The position numbers were made by a program, and so were the translations under genes. Below, piece after piece: positions 26,829-35,554 of a stretch of 64,000 nucleotides of DNA. The notes below the pieces were generated by a model. It had not been told where the DNA came from. It worked only from the letters and a program-made list of their open reading frames with translations, and ran no database searches. Within the stretch, counting starts at the first letter, position 1; every line of letters starts with the position of its first letter. Source of the stretch: Tenacibaculum aiptasiae (lineage in GTDB: Bacteria; Bacteroidota; Bacteroidia; Flavobacteriales; Flavobacteriaceae); assembly GCF_008806755.1 (NCBI RefSeq), contig NZ_WAAU01000008.1:310530-374529 (forward strand). Reading direction: 5' to 3'.

Positions 26829-27873
26829 TTAAATATATCTTTAACACATCGTTATCGATGTTTTCTTTATTTATTATTTTTCCTTTTATCTCTGGCCCCT
26901 TAACTCCATTTCTAAATTCTATATTCCCTACAAAAACTCTAGCTTCATCCCATAATTCAGCATCTATAAATGTTTGCAATGTTTTTGTACCTCCTTCTAC
27001 AATTACCGATTGAATATGGTGCTTTTGTAAAACTTCACATACCTGCTGAGCAATGTTTGTTTTGAAATCTATTTCTTCATAAATAACATTTTCTTTTTCT
27101 TTTGAAATCTGCCTCTCCTCTTCTCTAGTTTCTGTTACAAGAATAGTTTTCACGTTAACATCAAACACATTTGCTTCTTGTGATATTCTCAAGTTTTTAT
27201 CTAATACTATTCTTATAGGATTACGCCCCGTCCAACTGCGTACAGTTAACGAAGGATTGTCTGCTATTACCGTATTAGTTCCAATCAAAATGGCATGTTC
27301 TTCACTTCTCCATTTATGAACTAACTGTTGTGAATATTGATTCGAAATCCAAACTGGTTTTTGTTCATCTTTAGTTATAGGAGCTACAAAACCATCATTA
27401 GTTTCCGCCCATTTTAATATGATATACGGACGCTTTTTGTTTTGTACTGTAAAAAACCGTTTATGCTGCTCTTTACACTCTTTTTCTAATACTCCTACTG
27501 TTACAGAGCATCCTGCTTTTCTTAATCGCTCTACACCTTTTCCTGCTACCAAACTATTCGTATCAATACAACCAATTACCACATTAGGTATTTGACTTCT
27601 AACAATTAAATCTGCACAAGGTGGTGTTTTACCATAATGCGAACATGGCTCTAGCGTTACATATATAGTAGCTTCCTTTAACTGTTCTTTATTCTTAACT
27701 GCATGAATTGCATTTACTTCTGCATGATTTCCCCCATAGTCGCTTGTATACCCTTCACCTATAATACGATCTTGATAAACAACCACTGCCCCAACAGATG
27801 GATTAGGACGTGCAGTACCTATGCCTTTCTCTGCTAATTCTAAACAGCGTTTTATGTATTTTTCGTGATTCAA
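26821..27873 (-). CDS. ribD: Bifunctional riboflavin biosynthesis protein RibD
   Basis: 350 residues. The N-terminal deaminase has GGNHAEVNAI (about 47-56) and PCSHYGKTPPCADLI (about 75-89), which bind catalytic zinc. The C-terminal pyrimidine reductase domain begins near 150 (RPYIILKWAETNDGFVA) and ends with VIVEGGTKTLQTFIDA. The enzyme deaminates and reduces the pyrimidine intermediate of riboflavin synthesis (EC 3.5.4.26, 1.1.1.193). Neighbouring operon genes are not riboflavin genes. Confidence 0.95.
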   Translation of the reverse strand: MNHEKYIKRCLELAEKGIGTARPNPSVGAVVVYQDRIIGEGYTSDYGGNHAEVNAIHAVKNKEQLKEATIYVTLEPCSHYGKTPPCADLIVRSQIPNVVIGCIDTNSLVAGKGVERLRKAGCSVTVGVLEKECKEQHKRFFTVQNKKRPYIILKWAETNDGFVAPITKDEQKPVWISNQYSQQLVHKWRSEEHAILIGTNTVIADNPSLTVRSWTGRNPIRIVLDKNLRISQEANVFDVNVKTILVTETREEERQISKEKENVIYEEIDFKTNIAQQVCEVLQKHHIQSVIVEGGTKTLQTFIDAELWDEARVFVGNIEFRNGVKGPEIKGKIINKENIDNDVLKIYLND

Positions 27874-27879
27874 AAAAAG

Positions 27880-28359
27880 CTATAGTTTTATTTTAATATC
27901 TTCAGTTTTATCAATGGAATAAATATGTGAAAATCCTAAAACTTTATATTTTATATCTCCTTTAAACTGAACTTTTACACTTTTACTTTTGCTTAGTAAT
28001 GAATTAATCAACCCTCCTAAAATTCCACCGTCTTCACTAGAAAATACTTTCTTAGTAGGAATCACAACTTTTAATGGAATTGCAAACTCCTTTCTTGCTG
28101 GAACTTTAAACACTTCTGAAGACACCTTGGCCATTTCATCTCCATTAACCAAAACTTTTATTTCATCTGTAGATATTTTCCCTCCAATATCGTTAGGATT
28201 TTTAAAAAAAGCATTTGCATTTAAATGTATTGTATCTGGTGTTATAGACATAATCTTTACATCATCAACCTTAATAAATACTGGTTTTTCTTTTACAGAA
28301 CAACCAATAACAAGTAATACCACTACAAAAAACACCAATTTCTTCATACGAATTCTCAT
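27880..28359 (-). CDS. LEA14-like (WHy domain) lipoprotein
   Basis: 159 residues from the first ATG; a start at 28347 (MKKLVFF) gives a more usual signal. The lipobox is VIGCS (C20). The mature part IHLNANAFFKNPNDIGGKIS, FKVPARKEFAIPLKVVIP matches the water-stress LEA14 fold. The function of bacterial members is unclear; they may bind periplasmic partners. It is the first gene of the minus-strand operon that continues into ribD 6 bases later. Confidence 0.7.
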   Translation of the reverse strand: MRIRMKKLVFFVVVLLVIGCSVKEKPVFIKVDDVKIMSITPDTIHLNANAFFKNPNDIGGKISTDEIKVLVNGDEMAKVSSEVFKVPARKEFAIPLKVVIPTKKVFSSEDGGILGGLINSLLSKSKSVKVQFKGDIKYKVLGFSHIYSIDKTEDIKIKL

Positions 28360-28397
28360 TTTTTAGCTAATTTGCAGTGCAAAAATAAGGTATTCCT

Positions 28398-28889
28398 ATG
28401 ACACCCTCTGATTTTATTATTCGAGAAATACAACCTAATGACAATCAACAAGTAGCACAAATAATCCGTGAAGTATTAATTGAACTTGGAGCTCCTAAAG
28501 TAGGCACAGCTTATGAAGACAAAGCTACGGATCAAATGTTTGAAACTTACGAAAAAGAAAATGCTTCTTATTTTGTAATTGAACATAACAATAAAATTGT
28601 TGGAGGCGCAGGTTTTGCAAAATTAGAAGGTACTGAAGAGGCTATTTGTGAATTTCAAAAAATGTATTTCTTACCTATTACTAGAGGAAAAGGATTAGGA
28701 AGTAAACTAATAGATCATTGTTTAACCGAAGCTAAAAAACAAGGTTATACCCAGTGTTATTTAGAAACCATGCCTTACATGGAAGCTGCTAGAGCTTTGT
28801 ATAAAAAAAATGGTTTTACAAATCTAGACAAGCCAATGGGAAATACAGGACATTACTCTTGTAATGTTTGGATGATTAAAAAGTTATGA
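28398..28889 (+). CDS. GNAT-family N-acetyltransferase
   Basis: 163 residues. The acetyl-CoA pyrophosphate loop is RGKGLGSKLIDHCL (about 96-109), with the preceding strand CEFQKMYFLP. It starts divergently from the LEA gene 38 bases away and overlaps the next gene by 4 bases (ATGA). It is the first gene of an operon ending in prmC. The acetylated substrate is unknown. Confidence 0.85.
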   Translation: MTPSDFIIREIQPNDNQQVAQIIREVLIELGAPKVGTAYEDKATDQMFETYEKENASYFVIEHNNKIVGGAGFAKLEGTEEAICEFQKMYFLPITRGKGLGSKLIDHCLTEAKKQGYTQCYLETMPYMEAARALYKKNGFTNLDKPMGNTGHYSCNVWMIKKL

Positions 28890-29461
28890 AAACATTAATA
28901 TTATTGATTTTATCTCCAAATAATGGAGCCATTAACTTTCAAAATAGATTTAGAGACGACCTTTATAAGGAAGGTATATTTTTAGCTTTCTTATACGGTA
29001 TAATATATAGTTTCAACAGTGAATCAGTAGTACCGGATGATAAAACTCTCTTAATTTATTTTAAGCTTTTTGAAAAAATTATTCAGGTTTGTTTATGGTT
29101 ATTAATTTCTACAACACTAAGTTTTGTTATCTATAAATTAGGATTGTTTTTAAAAGGAAATTCATACTACAAAGAAACATTTGCTCTATTAATGTATTCT
29201 TACTTTCCTATATTTTGCTATGTATTTATTTTGAATTTGTTAAATCACCCACATTTATATAATTCTGAATTCTCCACATATTATTTTAAAACTCTTCTCT
29301 TTATTATAAGTTGGTTTATTTCCTTAAGGACTTTATTGATAGGATTTAAAGAAATCTATAATATTAGTTTGAAAAAAGCAATTATCGTAATACTTCCAAT
29401 ACTAATTCCATTTTTTAGCTTAATAGTATTCCAATTATATTTACGCAACTTTTACCTTTAA
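28886..29461 (+). CDS. Yip1-like membrane protein
   Basis: 191 residues with five to six hydrophobic helices and a short N-terminal cytoplasmic part (PNNGAINFQNRF). The middle YKETFALLMYSYFPIF and SLRTLLIGFKEIYNISLKKA resemble Yip1-family proteins, small integral membrane proteins found throughout Bacteroidota with unknown function. The gene overlaps the GNAT gene and lies 11 bases before prmC. Confidence 0.6.
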   Translation: MKTLILLILSPNNGAINFQNRFRDDLYKEGIFLAFLYGIIYSFNSESVVPDDKTLLIYFKLFEKIIQVCLWLLISTTLSFVIYKLGLFLKGNSYYKETFALLMYSYFPIFCYVFILNLLNHPHLYNSEFSTYYFKTLLFIISWFISLRTLLIGFKEIYNISLKKAIIVILPILIPFFSLIVFQLYLRNFYL

Positions 29462-29472
29462 GAAATTACACT

Positions 29473-30354
29473 TTGAATACATTAAAAACATATAAAACCT
29501 ATTTTTCAAAACAACTTTCATTTATATATCCTAAAACAGAAATTGACACCTTTTTTACTTATTTGGTTGAAGAGTATTTGGAACTACAGAAAATTGATAT
29601 AATCATGAAACCAGATTTTGAAATTCCTACAGAAAAAGAAGCAGTTTTAAATAATGCCTTAGAAAGACTTTTAAATGAAGAACCTATTCAATACATTATT
29701 GGGCATACTGAGTTTTTTGGATTACCATTTAAAGTAAACAATCACACACTAATTCCTCGCCCTGAAACCGAAGAACTTGTAGAATGGATTATTCAAGAGG
29801 TCAATTCTATGAGAAAAGAATTCGATTCTGATAAAAAGCTATCAATCTTAGACATTGGAACCGGTTCAGGATGCATTCCTATTAGTTTAAAAAAGAACTT
29901 ATCTAATGTTGATGTTACAAGCATAGATATTTCTGAAAAAGCATTAGAAACAGCCAAACAAAATGCTAAACTTAATCAGGTAGATGTTGAGTTTATTGAA
30001 AAAGACATTCTTAACACCAATTCTTTACCTAAACAATACGACATTATTGTTTCTAACCCTCCTTATGTTAGAAACTTAGAAAAAGTAGAAATTAAAAATA
30101 ACGTTTTACAAAACGAACCTCATTTGGCTTTATTTGTTGATGATGATAACCCTTTAGTTTTTTATGAAAAGATAGCTGATTTAGCTAAAATCCATTTAAC
30201 TGATAATGGGCTTTTATTCTTTGAAATAAATCAATATTTAGGTCAAGAAACTTTAAAAATGTTAGAGGATAAAAAGTTCACAACTAATGAGCTTAGAAAG
30301 GATATTTTTAACAATGATAGAATGATTAAAATATCCAAAAAAAACGACTTATAA
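29473..30354 (+). CDS. prmC: Peptide chain release factor N5-glutamine methyltransferase
   Basis: 293 residues starting at TTG (29473); the next in-frame ATG is too far in and removes conserved N-terminal helices. SAM motif I is LDIGTGSGCIPISL (about 118-131). The catalytic NPPY is in VSNPPYVRN (about 194-202). The N-terminal helical domain EPIQYIIGHTEFFG (about 75-88) is typical. It methylates the GGQ glutamine of release factors in the cytoplasm. Confidence 0.93.
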   Translation: MNTLKTYKTYFSKQLSFIYPKTEIDTFFTYLVEEYLELQKIDIIMKPDFEIPTEKEAVLNNALERLLNEEPIQYIIGHTEFFGLPFKVNNHTLIPRPETEELVEWIIQEVNSMRKEFDSDKKLSILDIGTGSGCIPISLKKNLSNVDVTSIDISEKALETAKQNAKLNQVDVEFIEKDILNTNSLPKQYDIIVSNPPYVRNLEKVEIKNNVLQNEPHLALFVDDDNPLVFYEKIADLAKIHLTDNGLLFFEINQYLGQETLKMLEDKKFTTNELRKDIFNNDRMIKISKKNDL

Positions 30355-30425
30355 AAGCGAATTTCATTTTTTTTATAATCTTAATTTTCTGTATATTAGC
30401 TAATAAGACAAAAGATTAAGAAAAA

Positions 30426-30773
30426 TTGGATTTACAAAAACTACTTACGGATACAAACAGCAAAGCTATTTTTTTAATAGATAATGAAGGGCAAATAGTT
30501 GACTTTTTTCCTAAGGAAAATGAACTTGTAGACCTTAAAGAAAAAATAGCAGCTTTTGATGCTGTTATCTTTAATATGTCCGAAAACTTTTTTAATCTGT
30601 TCTTCAATACAGAATTAAACGAAATAATTTTAAAATCTACTAATGAAACGCTCTTACTTTTTAAACACGAAGAGTATGTTTTATGTTTTTTGACAGACAA
30701 AGCCACCAACATTGGATTACTAAGTTTAATGTTAAAAAAACAAATGAAAAACACTCAAAAATTAATTATTTAA
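30426..30773 (+). CDS. Small protein of a roadblock-like trio, first gene
   Basis: 115 residues from a TTG start (30426), needed because no usable ATG lies in the first half. The pattern FLIDNEGQIVDFFPKE and LLLFKHEEYVLCFLTDKA suggests a longin/roadblock-type alpha-beta fold. It is followed 22 bases later by a clearer roadblock-like gene. No catalytic motif is seen. A role as a regulatory partner of a small GTPase is an inference from fold type only. Confidence 0.45.
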   Translation: MDLQKLLTDTNSKAIFLIDNEGQIVDFFPKENELVDLKEKIAAFDAVIFNMSENFFNLFFNTELNEIILKSTNETLLLFKHEEYVLCFLTDKATNIGLLSLMLKKQMKNTQKLII

Positions 30774-30795
30774 AAACACTTAAGTCCCCCAGACC

Positions 30796-31170
30796 ATGGA
30801 ACAAATTTTAAAAGATTTAATCAAAAACGTAAAAGAAAACATCCCAGGATTTATTGCAATTAGTGTTGCAGAAATGTCAACAGGAGAATCATTAATGTCA
30901 GATTCAGTTGATCCAGATTTTGACCCAGCATTAGCATCTGCTTTTAACGTATCTATCATTAATTCCAAAAGAGAAGCTATTAAAACTCTTGGTTTAGACG
31001 AAAACCTAAGAGATATCCATTTTAAATTAGACAACCACATTCACGTTATTAATATGTCACCTGGAGGTGATTACTTTATTTACCTAGCAGTAGATAGCAA
31101 AAAAGCAAATTTAGCTTTAACTAGAACTATGCTAAACAAATATAAAATCGAGTTAAATGCAGTCTTATAA
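30796..31170 (+). CDS. Roadblock/LC7-like domain protein
   Basis: 124 residues covering one roadblock/LC7 fold: helix-strand start ILKDLIKNVKENIPGFIAIS, central AEMSTGESLMSDS, and end GDYFIYLAVDSKKANLALTR. In MglB-like proteins this fold regulates Ras-like GTPases. No GTPase gene is present in the window. The gene overlaps the next by 14 bases, so a unit of three is likely. Confidence 0.6.
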   Translation: MEQILKDLIKNVKENIPGFIAISVAEMSTGESLMSDSVDPDFDPALASAFNVSIINSKREAIKTLGLDENLRDIHFKLDNHIHVINMSPGGDYFIYLAVDSKKANLALTRTMLNKYKIELNAVL

Positions 31171-31399
31171 AGCTATCAATATTCAGCAAACCAATACTGA
31201 TGATGAATTCAAAAGCTTTATTAAATCATTTCAACAAGAGTATCAACTAAAAGTTTTAAATAACAGTACAGCTTCTAGTGAACAGCAAAAAAAATCAGAA
31301 GAAAATTCTACGAGTTTATTAAGCTTGTTATTTAAAGAATATGATAGTATTAATGATTTAATGAAGGATTTTTCACATCAACTTAAAAATGCCATTTAA
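31157..31399 (+). CDS. Small hydrophilic protein, third gene of the trio
   Basis: 80 residues, largely polar and probably helical, with a Ser/Gln/Glu-rich middle (STASSEQQKKSEENSTS). It overlaps the roadblock gene by 14 bases, so translational coupling is likely. No domain is recognised. It could be a partner of the roadblock proteins. Confidence 0.55.
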   Translation: MQSYKAINIQQTNTDDEFKSFIKSFQQEYQLKVLNNSTASSEQQKKSEENSTSLLSLLFKEYDSINDLMKDFSHQLKNAI

Positions 31400-31456
31400 A
31401 ACTTAAATTAAGTTTCTTTACAAAGTATTAAAATATAATTATATCAAAACCACAAT

Positions 31457-31488
31457 AAAAGCACAATAAATAACATTATTGTGCTTTT
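31457..31488. terminator. Bidirectional terminator, overlaps the MocR stop codon
   Basis: AAAAGCACAATAA (31457-31469) pairs with TTATTGTGCTTTT (31476-31488) around CATAAC-type loop bases. The right arm contains the last codons of the convergent MocR gene. Confidence 0.85.
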
Positions 31489-32957
31489 AACTTTTTAAAA
31501 ACCAAAACTAATTTATTTATCAAGTCATATATTTCTTTTTCATTATAACTCGCAAACCCCATCCTTATAGCATTATGTCCTGTTTTTGCTATATCATACC
31601 GATACCACTCTCCTATCTCTAACTGATGTTTATATCCTTCTTCATAAACCTGTTTCCATGAATATTTTTTATTCAAGCGAATCCACACAGCCATACCTCC
31701 TTTTGGTATTTCAAATTGAAAACAGTCTGATAACTTCTCCTTTAACAAAGCACAAAATAAATCTCGACGTGCTTTATAAATCTTCAATACTTTTCTAATA
31801 TGTCTATCCAAATCTCCCGACTTAATAAAATCGGCAAAAGTAAGTTCCAATAACGCATCACCTTGCCTATCTACAAAACCACGTAATTTAGAAGCTTCAT
31901 CTACAAACTCTTTTGAAGCAATTAAATAACCTATTCTAAACACCGGAGCTACAGTTTTACAAACAGAACCTATATAAATTACATTTCCATTAACATCATG
32001 GCTCGCTAAAGGTAAAATTGGCGCATGATTATAATTAAAATCGTAATCATAATCATCTTCAATAATCGCAAACTTATATTTTTTAGCTAGGTTTAATAAA
32101 TGAATCCTCCTTTCAGCCGATAACGTAACCGTTGTTGGATGGTGATGATGTGATGTTACATACACAGCTTTAATCTGCTGTTTTTTACACTGCTTTTCAA
32201 TTTCTTCAGTTACAATACCATTTTCATCTACCAATACACGTAATAAGTTTGCTTTTTGATGTAAAAAAGTTACATCAGCTGAAGCATAATTAGTTTCACC
32301 AACTATAATATTATCTCCTTCTTTTAATAATAGTTTCGACGATAACCAAATTCCCATTTGGCTACCACGAGTAATTAAAATATTCTCTTTTGAAATCTGC
32401 AACCCTCTTGTCTCATTCAAATAACCAACCAATGTTTCTCTTAGCTTAGTATTCCCAAAAGTTGAACCATAGCCAAACTCTTTATAAACACTTTGTTTTG
32501 ACGCTATTCTTCTATAAGTTCTAACTATTTCTTCTATCGGAGTTAATCTTTCATCAGAAGTCCCATCATTTATATAAATCATATCAGATGATTTTTTTTC
32601 TCCTTTAGACAACAACTCATTGTTTTCATAAAAAGAAAAGCCTGTCTTCAACTTTTCTTTCTTAACACTCTCTTTTACAATACTAGTTGTATTTAACAAA
32701 GGGAGATTACCATGTACAAATGTTCCTTTTTTCGGAATGCTTTCAACCCAACCTTGCAATGCCAATTCTTCATAACAAGCTACAATTGTTTTTCGATGCA
32801 CATTCAGTAATTCAGCAAAACTTCTTGTTCCCAATAATTTTGTGCCAGATGAAAGATTTCCTTCCTTTATAAAAACGATAAATTGATTTGCTAATTGTAA
32901 ATACAAGGGCTCTTTTATATCTCTATTAATTTTAAAACTAGTTTTATATGGAAACAT
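31476..32957 (-). CDS. MocR/PdxR-type regulator (GntR HTH fused to aminotransferase domain)
   Basis: 493 residues. The winged-helix GntR domain covers about residues 13-80 (LYLQLANQF, GTRSFAELLNVHRKTIVACYEEL). An inter-domain linker leads to a type I aminotransferase domain with the PLP lysine in GSVCKTVAPVFRIGY (about 335). It controls vitamin B6, GABA or related genes when bound to PLP. The nearest divergent gene, at 33038, is a DinB-like protein, which could be its target; this is unproved. Confidence 0.88.
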   Translation of the reverse strand: MFPYKTSFKINRDIKEPLYLQLANQFIVFIKEGNLSSGTKLLGTRSFAELLNVHRKTIVACYEELALQGWVESIPKKGTFVHGNLPLLNTTSIVKESVKKEKLKTGFSFYENNELLSKGEKKSSDMIYINDGTSDERLTPIEEIVRTYRRIASKQSVYKEFGYGSTFGNTKLRETLVGYLNETRGLQISKENILITRGSQMGIWLSSKLLLKEGDNIIVGETNYASADVTFLHQKANLLRVLVDENGIVTEEIEKQCKKQQIKAVYVTSHHHHPTTVTLSAERRIHLLNLAKKYKFAIIEDDYDYDFNYNHAPILPLASHDVNGNVIYIGSVCKTVAPVFRIGYLIASKEFVDEASKLRGFVDRQGDALLELTFADFIKSGDLDRHIRKVLKIYKARRDLFCALLKEKLSDCFQFEIPKGGMAVWIRLNKKYSWKQVYEEGYKHQLEIGEWYRYDIAKTGHNAIRMGFASYNEKEIYDLINKLVLVFKKLKAQ

Positions 32958-33037
32958 CTGGACTACAAACTCTTTTTATTCTGGGCTAATAAAATAGTCC
33001 ATAAAAATAGTATTTTTGGATAACAAAACAACAAAAC

Positions 33038-33556
33038 ATGCTTAAACAAGATTTAAAAATTACTGAATACAACGAATACTTTTCTAGATACATCAATAAG
33101 GTTGCTAATAATACAAGTCTTTCAAAAGGCTTTGAAGAAGATAAAAACATGGTAATTAACTTCTTTTCTTCCATACCTAAAGATAAATTAGAGTATCGTT
33201 ATCAACCAGAAAAATGGAGTATTAAAGAAGTATTACAACATATTATAGATACTGAACGAATTTTTATGTATCGATTCTTACGAATTGCCAGAAACGATAA
33301 AACAGCTTTAGCTGGCTTTGATCAAAACATATACATTTCTCCGTCGCAAGCTAACAGCAAATCGTTAGAAGAATTAATTCATGAATTTACTACAACTCGT
33401 TTGTATTCAATAAACCTGATAAATAGTATTTCAGAAAATAACTTACAAAACATAGGAACTGCCAGTGAATCTCAAATATCAGCTAGAGCTTGTGCATTTG
33501 TTTTATTAGGGCATAGCATTTGGCATATAGAGATTATTAAAGAACGCTATTTATAA
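33038..33556 (+). CDS. DinB-like (YfiT/DUF664) protein
   Basis: 172 residues. A four-helix bundle with histidines in VLQHIIDTERIFMYRFLRIARND and LLGHSIWHIEIIKERYL, which provide likely metal ligands H and H. The family includes bacillithiol S-transferases and DNA-damage-induced proteins of unknown role. It is the first gene of a plus-strand run with overlaps, opposite the MocR gene. Confidence 0.8.
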   Translation: MLKQDLKITEYNEYFSRYINKVANNTSLSKGFEEDKNMVINFFSSIPKDKLEYRYQPEKWSIKEVLQHIIDTERIFMYRFLRIARNDKTALAGFDQNIYISPSQANSKSLEELIHEFTTTRLYSINLINSISENNLQNIGTASESQISARACAFVLLGHSIWHIEIIKERYL

Positions 33557-33846
33557 TGTTAGAAATTAGACCAAATTGCGAACACTGCAATAAAGATTTG
33601 CCTAATACATCAACCGAGGCTATGATTTGCTCTTTTGAATGTACTTATTGTAAAACTTGTGCTTTAGAAATTTTTGAAAATGTTTGCCCAAGTTGCTCGG
33701 GAAATTTTGTGGAAAGACCTATTCGACCTTTAAAAATGATTGAAAAATATCCTGCTTCATCTAATCGCATTTTCAAGCCAAAAGAACTCTCAAAAACAAA
33801 AATAAACTCAGAAAAATTTAAAGATGTTAAACCAGAAAGAAGATAA
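33556..33846 (+). CDS. DUF1272-containing small zinc-ribbon protein
   Basis: 96 residues. Cysteine pairs C9-x2-C12, C26, C30-x2-C33, C36 and C45-x2-C48 form zinc-ribbon knuckles (NCEHC, CEYC/CTYCKTC, CPSC), matching the DUF1272 family. Its start overlaps the DinB stop by one base. The C-terminal 30 residues are basic. The function is unknown. Confidence 0.78.
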   Translation: MLEIRPNCEHCNKDLPNTSTEAMICSFECTYCKTCALEIFENVCPSCSGNFVERPIRPLKMIEKYPASSNRIFKPKELSKTKINSEKFKDVKPERR

Positions 33847-34369
33847 AACAATACATATTAGAAAAGCAACAGAAACCGATGTTGAAGTTTTAGCTTTACT
33901 TGGAAGAATAACTTACAGTGAATCTCACGGTCATTTTATTAATGATAAAAATGACCTATTAGCCTACAATAATAAAGCATTTTCTATCGCAAAAATTAAA
34001 GAAGACATAGATAACGATAACAATTTATTCTACATCTTATATGTAAACAACCTACCAGCCGGATACGCAAAATTAGTACTTAATGCAACACATGAAAGTA
34101 TAACGTCTACCAATAATTGTAGATTAGAAAGAATATACATTTTAAATGATTTTATTCCTTTAAAAATTGGACAACAACTTTTAACCTTCATCGAATCGAA
34201 AGCTAAAGAATTACAATTAGATACTATATGGCTATCTGTTTACATCAAAAACGAAAGAGCCATACGCTTTTATAAAAGAAATGAATTTAAAGACACAGGA
34301 AAATTAGATTTCTTAGTTAATGGAAATTCTTATGAAAACTTCGTTTTATCTAAAAAAATTAAATCATGA
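33824..34369 (+). CDS. GNAT-family N-acetyltransferase
   Basis: 181 residues. The GNAT core has LERIYILNDFIPLKIGQQLL (about 104-123) and the C-terminal WLSVYIKNERAIRFYKRNEF (about 146-165). It overlaps the DUF1272 gene by 23 bases, so the start could be slightly downstream. Its last 4 bases overlap the next gene. The substrate is unknown. Confidence 0.8.
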   Translation: MLNQKEDKTIHIRKATETDVEVLALLGRITYSESHGHFINDKNDLLAYNNKAFSIAKIKEDIDNDNNLFYILYVNNLPAGYAKLVLNATHESITSTNNCRLERIYILNDFIPLKIGQQLLTFIESKAKELQLDTIWLSVYIKNERAIRFYKRNEFKDTGKLDFLVNGNSYENFVLSKKIKS

Positions 34370-35025
34370 AAGAATATTCTAAATCAAAACTAAACAGAGT
34401 AAAAAGGGGGCAAAATAGAGCTACTTACGATATTGAAAAAATTAACACCATTTTAGATGCTGGTTTTATTGGTTATGTAAGCTATGTTTATCAAGGAGGA
34501 GCTATTACACTCCCAATGGCTTACGGAAGAAAAGATAACAAAATATACCTACATGGTTCACAAGCCAATAGAATGCTATTAGCTCTTCTAGAAGCTAAAG
34601 AAATGAGCATGACCGTGATGCATTTAGACGCCTTAGTCTTGGCGCGTTCTGGATTACATCATTCAGTAAATTATAGATCAGCAACTCTATTTGGGTCGGT
34701 TAAAAAAATTACAAATCCTGAAGAAAAAGATGCTGCTTTATTTTGTTTTATGGAACATATGATGAAAGGTCGATGGGATGGAATACGCACAATGCATCAA
34801 GAAGAATTAGACAGAACCATGGTTGTAGAAATGACTATTGAAACAGCTTCTGCTAAAATTAGAGATGTTGGAGTAGCTGATGAACCAGAAGATTACAATT
34901 TAGATTTTTGGGCTGGTTTGGTGCCAATTAAACAAATAGCCCTACCTCCTATTTCTGATGAAAATTTAAAAGAAGGAATTGAAATTCCTCAGCACGTTAC
35001 AAATTATTATAATCAAAATAAATAG
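34366..35025 (+). CDS. Pyridoxamine 5'-phosphate oxidase family protein (split-barrel flavoprotein)
   Basis: 219 residues. The N-terminal half is a split-barrel FMN-binding fold: YVSYVYQGGAITLPMAYGRKD, YLHGSQANRML, MTVMHLDALVLARSG and RSATLFGSVKKI. Bacteroidota members are annotated as PPOX-family proteins of unknown substrate. The gene overlaps the GNAT gene by 4 bases, forming a small operon with the DinB gene upstream. Confidence 0.8.
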   Translation: MKEYSKSKLNRVKRGQNRATYDIEKINTILDAGFIGYVSYVYQGGAITLPMAYGRKDNKIYLHGSQANRMLLALLEAKEMSMTVMHLDALVLARSGLHHSVNYRSATLFGSVKKITNPEEKDAALFCFMEHMMKGRWDGIRTMHQEELDRTMVVEMTIETASAKIRDVGVADEPEDYNLDFWAGLVPIKQIALPPISDENLKEGIEIPQHVTNYYNQNK

Positions 35026-35064
35026 TACATTAGCCGACTTTATTAACCCCCTTAAAATTTAACT

Positions 35065-35532
35065 ATGTTGTTAAAAAAATCCCTAATAGCCCTATTTGTA
35101 ACTTTATTTTTTATTTCTTGTAGCGACAACAACTCTGAAAACTTAATCTCTGGAGAAAACGCCACGATTACACAACAAATTCATAAACTTGTTAATCAAC
35201 ATAGAGTTAGTATAGGTAAATCTGAACTTACTCTTAATAACGAAGTTTCAGTAATAGCTTTGAAACACACAAAATATATGATTGGGATTAGTAAAATTAA
35301 CCATGATATGTTTGATGACCGATTCAAAGAATTGCAAAATTTAGACAATGCAAAAAGTGCAGCAGAAAACGTAGCTTCTCATCAAAAAACTGCAGAAGAA
35401 GTTGTTAATGCTTGGCTAAATAGTAGTGGACACAGAAAAAACATTGAAGGTAACTATACTCATACTGGAATAGGTGTTGAAAAAAATAGTGCCGGACATT
35501 ACTATTTCACACAATTATTCTATTCTAAATAA
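35065..35532 (+). CDS. CAP/SCP-like lipoprotein
   Basis: 155 residues with a lipoprotein signal (lipobox ISCS, C19). The CAP domain has INHDMFDDRF, AAENVASHQKTAEEVVNAWLNSSGHRKNI and GIGVEKNSAGHYYFTQLF. The conserved histidine of SGHRKNI fits CAP active-site architecture. It may bind or process cell-surface molecules. The next gene starts 22 bases after its stop. Confidence 0.85.
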   Translation: MLLKKSLIALFVTLFFISCSDNNSENLISGENATITQQIHKLVNQHRVSIGKSELTLNNEVSVIALKHTKYMIGISKINHDMFDDRFKELQNLDNAKSAAENVASHQKTAEEVVNAWLNSSGHRKNIEGNYTHTGIGVEKNSAGHYYFTQLFYSK

Positions 35533-35554
35533 TTTTATAAAATCATTTAATATT

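Noticed and set aside
35474..35554. Longer N-terminus for the ATP-grasp gene
   Set aside because: It overlaps the CAP-domain gene and adds sequence unlike the family; the ATG at 35555 gives a normal start.
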